Shown: positions 25,335-34,142 of the stretch, in pieces
Layout: the number at the start of each line of letters is the position of its first letter
Position numbering within the stretch: position 1 is the stretch's first letter
Assembly: GCA_039183535.1 (NCBI GenBank)
Contig: JBCDBO010000001.1
Coordinates: 62,001 to 126,000 of the forward strand
Direction of reading: 5' to 3'
From: JBCAXA01 sp039183535
Lineage (GTDB): Bacteria; Pseudomonadota; Gammaproteobacteria; Steroidobacterales; Woeseiaceae
DNA length: 64,000 nt
Made by a program: the position numbers and the translations under genes
Notes under the pieces: generated by a model
Told to the model about the DNA's origin: nothing
Database searches by the model: none
The model's input: only the letters and a program-made list of their open reading frames with translations

Positions 25335-28300
25335 ATGCCGAGCTTGTCCCGAATCGTGGTTGCCTTGGCAAGCGTTATTGCGGCGTCTGCCAGCGCGCAA
25401 CAAAGCGATTTCGTTGAATTGAATATTGCGCGCGATGCGCCGAGCTCACACGCCATCACGCTGAGCGCGGGACGAACGTACGAAGTTGAACTCGAGCAAC
25501 TCGGGATCAATGCAACGATGACGATTGATAGCCCCGACGAGACAACGGTGGGCCCGTTCAACTCGCCGTTGACCGATCGCGGTTGGGAAACACTGTGGTA
25601 CACGCCAGTAGCGTCTGGCGAACACACTGTCACTGTTCGCGCTGCAGACGAAAGCCACAAAACCGGCCAAGTACGCTTGCGCGTTTCGGCCGTCGAGTTA
25701 CAGCCATCCGAGCCACCGATACTCATTGCGCTAACCCGCACGGCAGCCGGTAGATTCGATACAACCGAGGAGCGGATCGCTGCACTACGTGTTTTCTCGC
25801 AAGCGCGCGAGCAGTTGAAAAACGCTCGTTGGCGACGTGCGAGCGCGTTTTTCGACCATGCGATCGCGCACCTACATGAGCTTGCCGAACGTCCGAGTGA
25901 GGCGGTTGCCGCGTACGCACGTGCGGCATCGGCGTACGAGCAGCTCGGTGCCCGCGAAAACGCGTTGTGGGCGCAGTATCGGCAGGCGAGTATGGAGACG
26001 TTTCGCGACAACTACGCCGCATCGCGGCAATTGCTGCGGGCCATGCTTTCGCCAGCGATTGACCTCGGCGAACCGAGTCTCATTTCCGCGACGCAGAACT
26101 ACATCGGCGTCAACCACTATTACGAGGGCGATTTCGACGCAGCAAACCAGTGGATACGCCAATCACTGGCCACCATCGAACCGACCGGGCGCGCGCATGA
26201 ACAAGCGACTACCTTGTACAACTTGGCCTGGATTCGCTTGCAGGCCGGCGAAGCGGTGGCGGCGCTCGATTACTTTAACCAAGCACTGGCGATGGATGAG
26301 TCGTTAGGCGATATCGATGCACAGATCGATACGCGCGTCAGTATCGCAACAACGTACCGTGACATGGGCGACTGCGGCGGTGCCATTCACCAGCTCACCG
26401 ACGCACTGGCACTAACACACCAACACAGCAAGAAACGGCAACTCGCCCGAATCCATAATCGCGCAGCGAGCTGTTACTCAACGTTGGGCGACTTTCGCGC
26501 ATCGACGGCGTTGCTGCGACAAGCCTTGGAATACGCAAAACAGACTGAGAATCACCGCGAGCATGCAGATGCTTTGTACTTGCTTGGCGATGACGCGTAC
26601 GCCACCGGTGCGCTTGAGGACGCCTTACGCCTGTATCAGGCCGCACTGCAAGCGCGGTTAGACATCGACGATCACGAAGGGGTGCTGCGTTGCCGTATTC
26701 GCTTGGGCGATGTTTTGCTCTCGCTAGGGCGTCTCGACGAAGCCGCGCAGCAGCTGGATAGCGCTGAACTCGCGTTCGGCGAGATCCGTACCATCAGCGG
26801 CGAGGCCGACCATGCTCTGGTGATCGACAAACTTCGCCATCGTAATGGTGACGATAAGGGAGCAACGACTGCGCTCGCTGGAGCGATGCGTCGTTATCAG
26901 TCGTTGCACGACAACGTCGGTCAACTGCTTACCTATCTGGCCCTCGCTGCGATCGACTCCGCCGATGACACAGCGCAACGTCGCGCCTACCTCGATGCCG
27001 CCATCGAGTTGGCGGAGAAGCCGCATGGGCATGTTGTCCGACCCGAATTGCGGGCCCGGTATCGGGCGCGACTTGCTGAGGTGTATTTTCAGCGGGCGGC
27101 GCTCGACGTCGCCGCATTCGAAGAAACTACAGACGAGCGCCCGGCGGCCGAGTCTTTTGTGGCCATCAATCGAGGTCAAGCCCAAACGCTGGCCGAGCAA
27201 CGGTTACGACGGCCCGACGAACAGCTGGTGATTGACGCCGCTCTGCAAGACCTGCAACGACGATTGACGACCAAGCTGGTTGCTCTTAAAGAGGCGATCG
27301 ACAACGCCAATTCACCGGAACGGGTAACGAATCAACTGCGAGCCGACATCGAGCTTTTGCAACTGACCATTGATGGCGCGGCCAGCAAGCTGGAGCACGC
27401 TGACACGCAACGTATTGCGCCGATCAACGTCGACGCCGTTGCAGCGCTGCAGGCGCGTCTTTCGCCCGGTACGGCGCTGTTGCAGTACTCGCTAAGCGAA
27501 TCGGTCGGCTTCGTATGGCTGGTCGATCGGAACCGCGTCTCCGTCAAACGGCTCACGAACACCGAGCAAATCTCGGCCGACGCGAGAGCACTGCATGCAG
27601 CCATCACGCAACGTCGCCCGTACCGCAAAATCGCTGCTCGACTGAGCGAAACATTGCTCCCTTTTTTGACCGACAACGACTACCGCCGATTATCGATCGT
27701 GCCAGACGGCCCACTGCATTACGTACCATTCGCCGCACTGCCGCACCCATCGACCGGACAGGCGCTGATTGATTCGATCGAGCTTCAATTGCGGCCGAAC
27801 GGGCTGTTACTTGACGAAGCGTATTCACCGGTAGCGATTGAGTCCGTTGCCGTTTTAGCGGATGCCATTTATTCCGCCGCGGACCCACGGCTTAATGACA
27901 GCACACAAGACCCAGCGACGCAGCCATTGCTGGCTGCTCTCGGTGCCACCCGTAGCCGGCCGACGACTCGACTGCCCTTTTCAGCCGTTGAGGCCGAGGC
28001 GATCACCAAGCTGGCCGGTGATGCCGTTGTAAGCACGGCAACGGGCGCCAGTGTCACGCAGGCAATGCTGGCCGCTCAGTTGGCAAGCCGACCGGATCTC
28101 CTACACGTGGCCGCGCACGGTATTGTCGATATGGAGCACAGCGGCTTATCTGGACTTGTATTATCAGCCTTTACAGCTGACGGTACGCCAACCAATGAGT
28201 TTCTGTCTGTGCCAGAGATTTACCGCTTAGGGTCGACGCCGACGGTCGTCGTTCTGAGCGCGTGTGAAACGGCTGTTGGGGAATACATTCGCAGTGAAGG

Positions 28301-28544
28301 GCCGATGAGTATTGCCAACGCGTTTTTGCAACAAGGTTCTGACCATGTCGTGGCCACACTGTGGAAAGTAGCAGATCGATCGACGGCCGAGCTGATGACG
28401 CGTTTCTACGAACAGCTCCTCAACGCAGGCCAGTCACCAGCTGCGGCGCTGCAAGCCGCGCAGCAGCAGATGAAGTCCTCCCGACGTTGGCGCCACCCCT
28501 ACTACTGGGCGGGCTTTACAGCGACCACGATCGCGGTGAATTAG
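25335..28544 (+). CDS. Exported TPR-CHAT domain protein (caspase-like peptidase)
   Basis: 1069 residues. A signal peptide (MPSLSRIVVALASVIAASAS, cut after ASA) precedes a beta-sandwich of pre-peptidase C type (about 25-120), then about 500 residues of tetratricopeptide-like repeats and a C-terminal CHAT domain. The caspase-type dyad is visible as His 928 (HVAAHG) and Cys 977 (LSACETAVG), with the later ATLWKVAD and HPYYWAGF signatures. CHAT peptidases cut target proteins after activation through their repeats. Third gene of the sigma/anti-sigma operon, 23 bases after the anti-sigma gene. Its stop overlaps the convergent lipoprotein's stop by 4 bases. Confidence 0.93.
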   Translation: MPSLSRIVVALASVIAASASAQQSDFVELNIARDAPSSHAITLSAGRTYEVELEQLGINATMTIDSPDETTVGPFNSPLTDRGWETLWYTPVASGEHTVTVRAADESHKTGQVRLRVSAVELQPSEPPILIALTRTAAGRFDTTEERIAALRVFSQAREQLKNARWRRASAFFDHAIAHLHELAERPSEAVAAYARAASAYEQLGARENALWAQYRQASMETFRDNYAASRQLLRAMLSPAIDLGEPSLISATQNYIGVNHYYEGDFDAANQWIRQSLATIEPTGRAHEQATTLYNLAWIRLQAGEAVAALDYFNQALAMDESLGDIDAQIDTRVSIATTYRDMGDCGGAIHQLTDALALTHQHSKKRQLARIHNRAASCYSTLGDFRASTALLRQALEYAKQTENHREHADALYLLGDDAYATGALEDALRLYQAALQARLDIDDHEGVLRCRIRLGDVLLSLGRLDEAAQQLDSAELAFGEIRTISGEADHALVIDKLRHRNGDDKGATTALAGAMRRYQSLHDNVGQLLTYLALAAIDSADDTAQRRAYLDAAIELAEKPHGHVVRPELRARYRARLAEVYFQRAALDVAAFEETTDERPAAESFVAINRGQAQTLAEQRLRRPDEQLVIDAALQDLQRRLTTKLVALKEAIDNANSPERVTNQLRADIELLQLTIDGAASKLEHADTQRIAPINVDAVAALQARLSPGTALLQYSLSESVGFVWLVDRNRVSVKRLTNTEQISADARALHAAITQRRPYRKIAARLSETLLPFLTDNDYRRLSIVPDGPLHYVPFAALPHPSTGQALIDSIELQLRPNGLLLDEAYSPVAIESVAVLADAIYSAADPRLNDSTQDPATQPLLAALGATRSRPTTRLPFSAVEAEAITKLAGDAVVSTATGASVTQAMLAAQLASRPDLLHVAAHGIVDMEHSGLSGLVLSAFTADGTPTNEFLSVPEIYRLGSTPTVVVLSACETAVGEYIRSEGPMSIANAFLQQGSDHVVATLWKVADRSTAELMTRFYEQLLNAGQSPAAALQAAQQQMKSSRRWRHPYYWAGFTATTIAVN

Positions 28545-29296
28545 CCGCCGCGGCCGTGGATACGCCCGTTGTGGGACTTTTTGGCAGACTCAGCCCAGTA
28601 ATCACTTAGTGTTGGGTACGCGAGCAGCCAGTTCTGAACATCGCCGAACACCGCCCAGTTTTTGTTCTCGAAGGCTTTACGAAATACCCGCTCGCCGTCG
28701 TCACTAAGCCCTTGTTTCGCGAAATCGAAAAGAGTCCGATACGGCGGATCGTCCTCATCACTGACCCGACCGAGAAAGACCTGAGTTTCTTTGTATGCGT
28801 CTTGGTCATTGCAGGTATCTTGATCACAGTAGCGGATATCAAAATTCACCAGCCAGATGAAATGCTTGTGATCTTCGTCATTGCCAGCATTTTTTAGTGT
28901 CGTATAGCTAACCGCGAAGGCCACATCGACTTGCAGTTCGCCACCGAAATACCGGTATTGTTTTGCTTCGCTGCACGGAAACTGGGCGACGTCGGCCCAA
29001 TTCTTACGAAACTCCGCTCGATTCTTCGCCGCCGTAACCTCTAGCTTACTTGCCGATGAGAACGTGAACTGCATTCGCTTGTCATTGTCATTCTCGGGTG
29101 CGTGGAACAGATCGTTGATGTGTGGCTTGCTGGTCATTGGCTTAATCACGTCAGCGACGTACCAACTCGAATCAAACGGCGCCGCGCAATAATCCGTACT
29201 GAGGACTTCACCTTCCTCTGTCACATGAAGGGTTGTTTGGCAACCAGCGATAAAAATCAATCCGCACGCCGTAACACTCTTTGGCCGCAATCCCAT
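28541..29296 (-). CDS. Predicted lipoprotein of unknown function
   Basis: 251 residues. The signal sequence MGLRPKSVTACGLIFIAGC ends in a lipobox (IAGC). The mature part is soluble and acidic, with four further cysteines (DYCAAP, FPCSEA, YCDQDTCN) that could form disulfides. I do not recognise the family. It is convergent with the CHAT gene, sharing the bases TTAG between the two stops. Aromatic-rich patterns such as YRYFGGELQVDVAFAVSY suggest a beta-sheet fold. Confidence 0.7.
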   Translation of the reverse strand: MGLRPKSVTACGLIFIAGCQTTLHVTEEGEVLSTDYCAAPFDSSWYVADVIKPMTSKPHINDLFHAPENDNDKRMQFTFSSASKLEVTAAKNRAEFRKNWADVAQFPCSEAKQYRYFGGELQVDVAFAVSYTTLKNAGNDEDHKHFIWLVNFDIRYCDQDTCNDQDAYKETQVFLGRVSDEDDPPYRTLFDFAKQGLSDDGERVFRKAFENKNWAVFGDVQNWLLAYPTLSDYWAESAKKSHNGRIHGRGG

Positions 29297-29451
29297 ACCC
29301 CGAGCTCCTTGTTGTTATTGGATTTTCCTCATCGTTACGCTGATGAGCACTTAGTATCCACCTGTCGTTCGGCGGGAGATCCTCTCAAGGGACCGGCTGA
29401 CAGCAGCAATCGATACGCCACCCACGACAAAAGCCAGCGACCCGGTTGGAG

Positions 29452-30261
29452 CTAGCGAACCTGCGCCTCCCAGTTCCCCGAGCCGTCACTGGATGGGACG
29501 ACCGAACACGAGGAGTCGCCAGCGCAGGCATTCATCGCGTTATTCCAACTTTGCATGTTTTGAATCGATTGCATTTGCATCTGCATCGACATGGCTAGCA
29601 TCGGGATAACGTAACCCTCAACCCAGGCGGAGAAGAACTCGTTCAATCGCCGTGCCGCAGCGGGCAATGCCAGCGTGCCGTCTTCACGCATGTCGGCGCC
29701 AGGTGAGGCGGAGGCTTGCAGAAACTTCACGGCCACCACCGCATAACCACCCAACGCTTCGAACGCTGGTATTGGCGCCATAAACGCATGTACGCCAGTG
29801 GACGGTGCGCCATCGCCGCTGCCGCCGTACAACAACAATCCAATACCACGTGCACGCTGACCAGCAAGCTCACCGGTAACGACGACAACATCCACGGACG
29901 ATTCTGGGTGCGAGTCGAGCACTTTCATCGCGGCAGGATTACCGGGCGCATGTACGGCAACCGCAACGTTCTTCATGCCAGCGCGCTCGAAAGCGGTTGT
30001 CGCGACCTTGTTCGGGTCTGTGCCAGGTTCGTGAATGAGCCACAACTCGGCGCCAGCAAACTCCGCTCGGGCCGGAACCGCACGCTCTTTCATATTGCTA
30101 ACGGTTGGCTTGGCAGCACGCCAGTGCTGCAACTGCCGATTGCCCTGCTGGTCTTCGACAGCAATCGCTGCCTGATTCGGCAACGGCGCATCACCTAACG
30201 TGATGGTTGGCAAAGACGCGGCGACTAACACCGCAATCCATCGCGTAGTCCCTTTGCTCAT
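29452..30261 (-). CDS. Exported protein of unknown function, Met/Gln-rich C-terminus
   Basis: 269 residues from the ATG at 30259-30261, which has GGGAG upstream (the frame to 30285 adds 8). A signal peptide lies at about residues 1-24 (ends TITLGDA). The middle resembles a regular alpha/beta domain (ELWLIHEPGTDPNKVATTAF). Near the C-terminus is a Met/Gln-rich helix, MSMQMQMQSIQNMQ, then a small CAGDSSC loop. No family is recognised. It is divergent from the next gene. Confidence 0.65.
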   Translation of the reverse strand: MSKGTTRWIAVLVAASLPTITLGDAPLPNQAAIAVEDQQGNRQLQHWRAAKPTVSNMKERAVPARAEFAGAELWLIHEPGTDPNKVATTAFERAGMKNVAVAVHAPGNPAAMKVLDSHPESSVDVVVVTGELAGQRARGIGLLLYGGSGDGAPSTGVHAFMAPIPAFEALGGYAVVAVKFLQASASPGADMREDGTLALPAAARRLNEFFSAWVEGYVIPMLAMSMQMQMQSIQNMQSWNNAMNACAGDSSCSVVPSSDGSGNWEAQVR

Positions 30262-30336
30262 TCCAGCTCCCTTCCGGACTCCCAATTATCGGCGGCTACG
30301 GTCGCTGCCTGGCCGCTCTATCGCTACGATAGCGTA

Positions 30337-30801
30337 ATGAGTGAACATCGAGCTAGTCGAGTTCTCGCTGCTGCGGCGCTACTGTTGACCGTACTGCCGC
30401 CGTTCATTTTCAGCGTGGTCGCACTTACAGCGGGAATGACCGTAGGCGAGACACTGACGTCAGTCGCCGAGCAATACAGTCGACCGCGCGTGAACCTTGC
30501 TGTGCTAACGGCGCTAGGCTTTGTTCCGCTGTTGTTGTTGGGTGTGTGGCTAGCTGGCCGGCGCCTGCTTATTGGGACGTGGCAGGGAGCAGGCGCCTAC
30601 GCATGGTCGGCATCGGTGGCAACGTTGTTGATCGTTGTTTTCATGCACAGCGAGTATTGGCCAACGTACCTACCCGCTCGTGTGCCCGCAGGATTCCCGC
30701 ATGGCCTCGAATTCACCATCGGTCCGTTCGTTTTCGGACCGATAGCTGTTGTCATTAGTTGTATCGCCGTCGCGCTGTATCGGCGAAGCCGTAAAAACTA
30801 A
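30337..30801 (+). CDS. Small integral membrane protein, unknown function
   Basis: 154 residues with four hydrophobic segments (about 9-31, 45-65, 82-101 and 120-142). No motif is recognised. It ends in a basic tail (RRSRKN). A GC-rich hairpin follows, shared with the convergent haloperoxidase gene. Confidence 0.7.
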   Translation: MSEHRASRVLAAAALLLTVLPPFIFSVVALTAGMTVGETLTSVAEQYSRPRVNLAVLTALGFVPLLLLGVWLAGRRLLIGTWQGAGAYAWSASVATLLIVVFMHSEYWPTYLPARVPAGFPHGLEFTIGPFVFGPIAVVISCIAVALYRRSRKN

Positions 30802-30810
30802 ACGCAGCGC

Positions 30811-30830
30811 CGCGGTTTCCGCAAGCCGCG
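30811..30830. terminator. Bidirectional hairpin between convergent genes
   Basis: The sequence CGCGGTTT-CCGC-AAGCCGCG forms an 8-base stem (one G-T pair) between the stops at 30801 and 30850. There is no T run, so it may be a Rho-independent-like barrier only. Confidence 0.45.
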
Positions 30831-30849
30831 ACGCCGCGCCTAGGTCACG

Positions 30850-32952
30850 CTACAAGTCTTCCGATAACTCCTGCCCACTGACGTGTCGCAGCCACCAGTC
30901 TCTTGGTGACACAGCATGGCCATCCGCATCGATGACCGACAACGACGGGCAACTGCCCGCCTCGCCGGACAAGGTCACGTAGTCGCCATCGAACGATTTA
31001 AAGGTCGTCTCAACAGCATCACCGTAAGTCGGCGCCTGCTCTAACAAGATGCCCACGGCAATTCGCTCACCCATTCGCATCGAGTCGTAGTAGTCCGAGT
31101 AGTAGTGGACACCGGCCATGTTGCGGCCGATCGAAATGTTGGCCGCTAATTTGTCGAGCTCGCCTTGCACCGTCAGCGGTCCTTTGGTCTTACGATCTTT
31201 AACGAGTTTCGACCCATCATGGTTCGGCACGTACACAATCGGTTGACCGTCACCATCAACCAAGGGACGCTCAATCGTACTGTTGCAATCGGTGAACATC
31301 TCAAAGAAGGCCTTCAGCATCGTGACGCAGCCACCTGCAACAGTAGCGTGCCCAGCACCGTACGCTGGATGCATCGGCGAGCCTTCCGGAAAGGCCATTG
31401 GCAGTAACAAGTTGCACTTTTTGAAGGCCGCGGCGGACGAACACGCATCCGGACGACCACCGTCTTTGCATTTCACAGGCCGCATCTTCGCCATGGCGTG
31501 CGAATTCTGATCTGCGTTGTGTCGAACGATCGCATCGCAAAGCTCAGCCGGAATCTCATTCAACATATCGATGAAGCCGCCGCCCGCGCAGCCCGTCTTA
31601 TCGGCAGCCCCAAGGCAAGCCAGCGTCAATCGGCCGCCCAGGGTCTCTGGACGCGCGCGGCGGTGGTAATTGAATTTCTGCCGGCGCACAGCTTTCAGAC
31701 AACGGGTTGCCACTTCAGTAACCAGCGACAAGATATGCGGTCCACCGAACGTGGCGAACGCGTCGCGACGCATCGACGGGCTTGGCTCTGGGAATCCTTT
31801 CGACGGCGGTATCCCGAGACCCAACATGATCAAGCATGCATTGAGGTACGCCTCATACAGCGCATCGAAGTGAACGTAGGTCGCAAGATCACGTGGCGTC
31901 GTAATGAAGCGCCGCTTGGCCTCGAATTGATCGGCGCCTCTGAAGTTAGCGCCGTTTTGCACATCGAGCCATGAGTTCCACGTTGTCATGTAATCCAAAC
32001 AATTCTTGGCCGACACGGTGCGCTGATCGATGCTGACCGAGCCGTACGGGATGAAGCCGTCGACGAGATCGAACGCGGCCGACGTTCCTGGGAAGCTGGA
32101 CGTACCGCCACCACGGCCCGCTAAGGATCCAGCACCGACCAACATGAACTGCGAGATGTAAGGCCCAACCAACGCACCTTTGGTCGATCCACGGAACGCT
32201 GTCGCTGGCGTTAGCCCACCGTCGATGGACTGCGTGCGCGCAAAACGGCGACGATATTCGAATCGGTTTAAGCCATTACCATCGACCGTATGCGGCGTCG
32301 ACGATTGCACGTGCTTGCCGGAGTAGAACGGCATTGCGTTCAACGCTTTAACGACATGCGCTGCGCTAAGCTCCGCCTTCGTGTCCTTCTTCCCGTCGCA
32401 GAGTTTTTTGTCGCCGCCGTCGCAGATCGTTGTGAATGGCACGTCGCGCAGGATAGCTAGGCCATAGACCTCCGCCATTTCCGCCGCGAGCTCACTCGAG
32501 CCGACACGGGGCGCTGGCGCCATACCGACAGCGCCAGCATCAGGCCCTTGTAATTCATAAACGTGCCCGGCTCGCGGGCTTTCCCAGCCGCGCCACTTCG
32601 TTTTATCGCGGCCGACTTTGCAGCTGAATTTGACCTTTCGGTCAGCGGCCGAGACAACCTGTTTTTCGAACAGCGTTGGGTCAGGGGCGTTAATCGCTTC
32701 AACATAGCAGCGGTAGTCTTCATCGTGAGCGAGTAAGCCGTTGTTGTCGTGCAGCAGCCCTTTGGTGAAATTGGCTGGGTATTCCGGTCCGTGGTCAGCT
32801 TCCTCACTGTTCGATCGAGTCAGCGCTTGCGGATTCAATCGGGAAATTTCAGTGGATAGATCCCTAACCGATTTGGCAATCCTCGCTCGCTCGGAGCCAG
32901 CCGGATCGGGTTCAGCGAAAGGCAGTTTGCGTGGCATCGTTTTGCCTGACAT
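30850..32952 (-). CDS. Vanadium-dependent haloperoxidase (algal bromoperoxidase-like)
   Basis: 700 residues. The vanadate-binding core of the PAP2-related haloperoxidases is visible: KFNYHRRARPETLGG (Lys and Arg site), GSPMHPAYGAGHATVAGG (acid-base His) and SIGRNMAGVHYYSDYY (Arg and vanadate-linked His). These enzymes oxidise bromide or chloride with hydrogen peroxide. The ATG at 32950-32952 follows AAGGAGG; the longer frame to 33165 has no supporting features. No signal peptide is evident. Several Cys pairs in insertions (CDGGDKKLC, CKDGGRPDAC) are unusual. It is divergent from a DUF1838 gene. Confidence 0.9.
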   Translation of the reverse strand: MSGKTMPRKLPFAEPDPAGSERARIAKSVRDLSTEISRLNPQALTRSNSEEADHGPEYPANFTKGLLHDNNGLLAHDEDYRCYVEAINAPDPTLFEKQVVSAADRKVKFSCKVGRDKTKWRGWESPRAGHVYELQGPDAGAVGMAPAPRVGSSELAAEMAEVYGLAILRDVPFTTICDGGDKKLCDGKKDTKAELSAAHVVKALNAMPFYSGKHVQSSTPHTVDGNGLNRFEYRRRFARTQSIDGGLTPATAFRGSTKGALVGPYISQFMLVGAGSLAGRGGGTSSFPGTSAAFDLVDGFIPYGSVSIDQRTVSAKNCLDYMTTWNSWLDVQNGANFRGADQFEAKRRFITTPRDLATYVHFDALYEAYLNACLIMLGLGIPPSKGFPEPSPSMRRDAFATFGGPHILSLVTEVATRCLKAVRRQKFNYHRRARPETLGGRLTLACLGAADKTGCAGGGFIDMLNEIPAELCDAIVRHNADQNSHAMAKMRPVKCKDGGRPDACSSAAAFKKCNLLLPMAFPEGSPMHPAYGAGHATVAGGCVTMLKAFFEMFTDCNSTIERPLVDGDGQPIVYVPNHDGSKLVKDRKTKGPLTVQGELDKLAANISIGRNMAGVHYYSDYYDSMRMGERIAVGILLEQAPTYGDAVETTFKSFDGDYVTLSGEAGSCPSLSVIDADGHAVSPRDWWLRHVSGQELSEDL

Positions 32953-33230
32953 ATCGTCCTCCTTGGCATCACTACTCTGTCTGCATGCACCGCTCGCGAG
33001 CGCACAGACGCACATCCTGAGAAACCTATGTGCCGGTCGCTCGACGCTTATCTCAGGGTCGTAAAGCGAGCACCGACTCAGTAGCGAATCGACGGCGACG
33101 AACAACGCAGACAGCCCTGTCCTGGCGCGATCGCCGCGTCGCACCGACCCATGCCGAATGGTCATAGCTCAAGACGTGGATAAGCCGGGTGCGGTATGGT
33201 CGAGCCGTCAATCAACGTGGAGCTCGCCCA

Positions 33231-34091
33231 ATGAGCGATCAGCCCCTCCGACTTTCCCGCCGCGCCGCGCTGACCGGAGCCGCGGGTATTGCGCTCTACG
33301 CGACCATGACGTCGGTTGCTAAAAGCAAAGCGCAACGCTCGTTCGTACCGAATTTCGAGGACCCTGCAGAGGCGCTACGCGCCCACGTTAAGCTCGTTGG
33401 GAGCCTCGCTGATGAGCCAGTGATCTCGTTCTATCGGCTAAATATTTACGCCGATATGCACGACGGTAATTTTGTGCCGATGTTCACGATGAACAACTTG
33501 TTGATCGACAAATGGACGCGCAAAAGCGACACCGAGTTTCAAATGCTGAAGTATGAAGCGGGTTACTTCACTGCCATAGACAGCTACGAACCACTCGCAT
33601 CGTTTAAGCATCTACTCACCGGTGAGGACACGCCGATCAGCAATTTTCGCTTAGGTCCTGTGCCACGCGGATATTCGACCGATGGCTATACGGTGATGGG
33701 GTATCACCCTAACCCGCTGCCACTTGAAGTTATCGGCGACCGTGTTTTCCTGGCAACGCAGTCAATCGAATCGTCGCCCGATTTTGCCGACCCAACAAAA
33801 ACCCGGTACACCAACTCATTTATGACCTACTCGGCCACACTCGCCGATATGCAGAACGAGTCTCTTGCCGCCGCGCCGGTCCATGCGCAGCTACAGAACA
33901 AAACAGCGTGGCTGCCGTGGATGAATATGGGTGAACACCCTGGCGGCACCGTTGTGCGCGGTTTTGGGTCCAAAGTGGCCTCGCTCGATGCGCTACCAAA
34001 CGGTGTGTTGCGAGGCTTTGAAGAAAATGTTCCGCAGATCCTCGATATTGAGAATTGGGGCGGTTTCGTGTCTGAACTGATTGAAGCCTAA
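33231..34091 (+). CDS. DUF1838 family protein, Tat-exported
   Basis: 286 residues from the ATG at 33231 with GGAG upstream. A twin-arginine signal (LSRRAALTGAAGIALYATM) is followed by a DUF1838-type domain of uncharacterised function: KLVGSLADEPVISFYRLNIY, MFTMNNLLIDKW and the C-terminal TAWLPWMNMGEHPGGTVVRG. A paralogue lies convergent at 34143-35162 with the matching TPWLPWMLMGQAPGHITYVG. Presumed periplasmic. Confidence 0.87.
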   Translation: MSDQPLRLSRRAALTGAAGIALYATMTSVAKSKAQRSFVPNFEDPAEALRAHVKLVGSLADEPVISFYRLNIYADMHDGNFVPMFTMNNLLIDKWTRKSDTEFQMLKYEAGYFTAIDSYEPLASFKHLLTGEDTPISNFRLGPVPRGYSTDGYTVMGYHPNPLPLEVIGDRVFLATQSIESSPDFADPTKTRYTNSFMTYSATLADMQNESLAAAPVHAQLQNKTAWLPWMNMGEHPGGTVVRGFGSKVASLDALPNGVLRGFEENVPQILDIENWGGFVSELIEA

Positions 34092-34099
34092 TCGGCTCG

Positions 34100-34126
34100 C
34101 CCCCGTGGCGGCAATCGCCACGGGGG
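34100..34126. terminator. Perfect hairpin between convergent DUF1838 genes
   Basis: CCCCCGTGGCG-GCAAT-CGCCACGGGGG, an 11-base perfect stem with a 5-base loop, lies 9 bases after one stop and 17 before the other. It can serve both genes; no T run follows. Confidence 0.65.
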
Positions 34127-34142
34127 TCGAACCGGTAACGCG

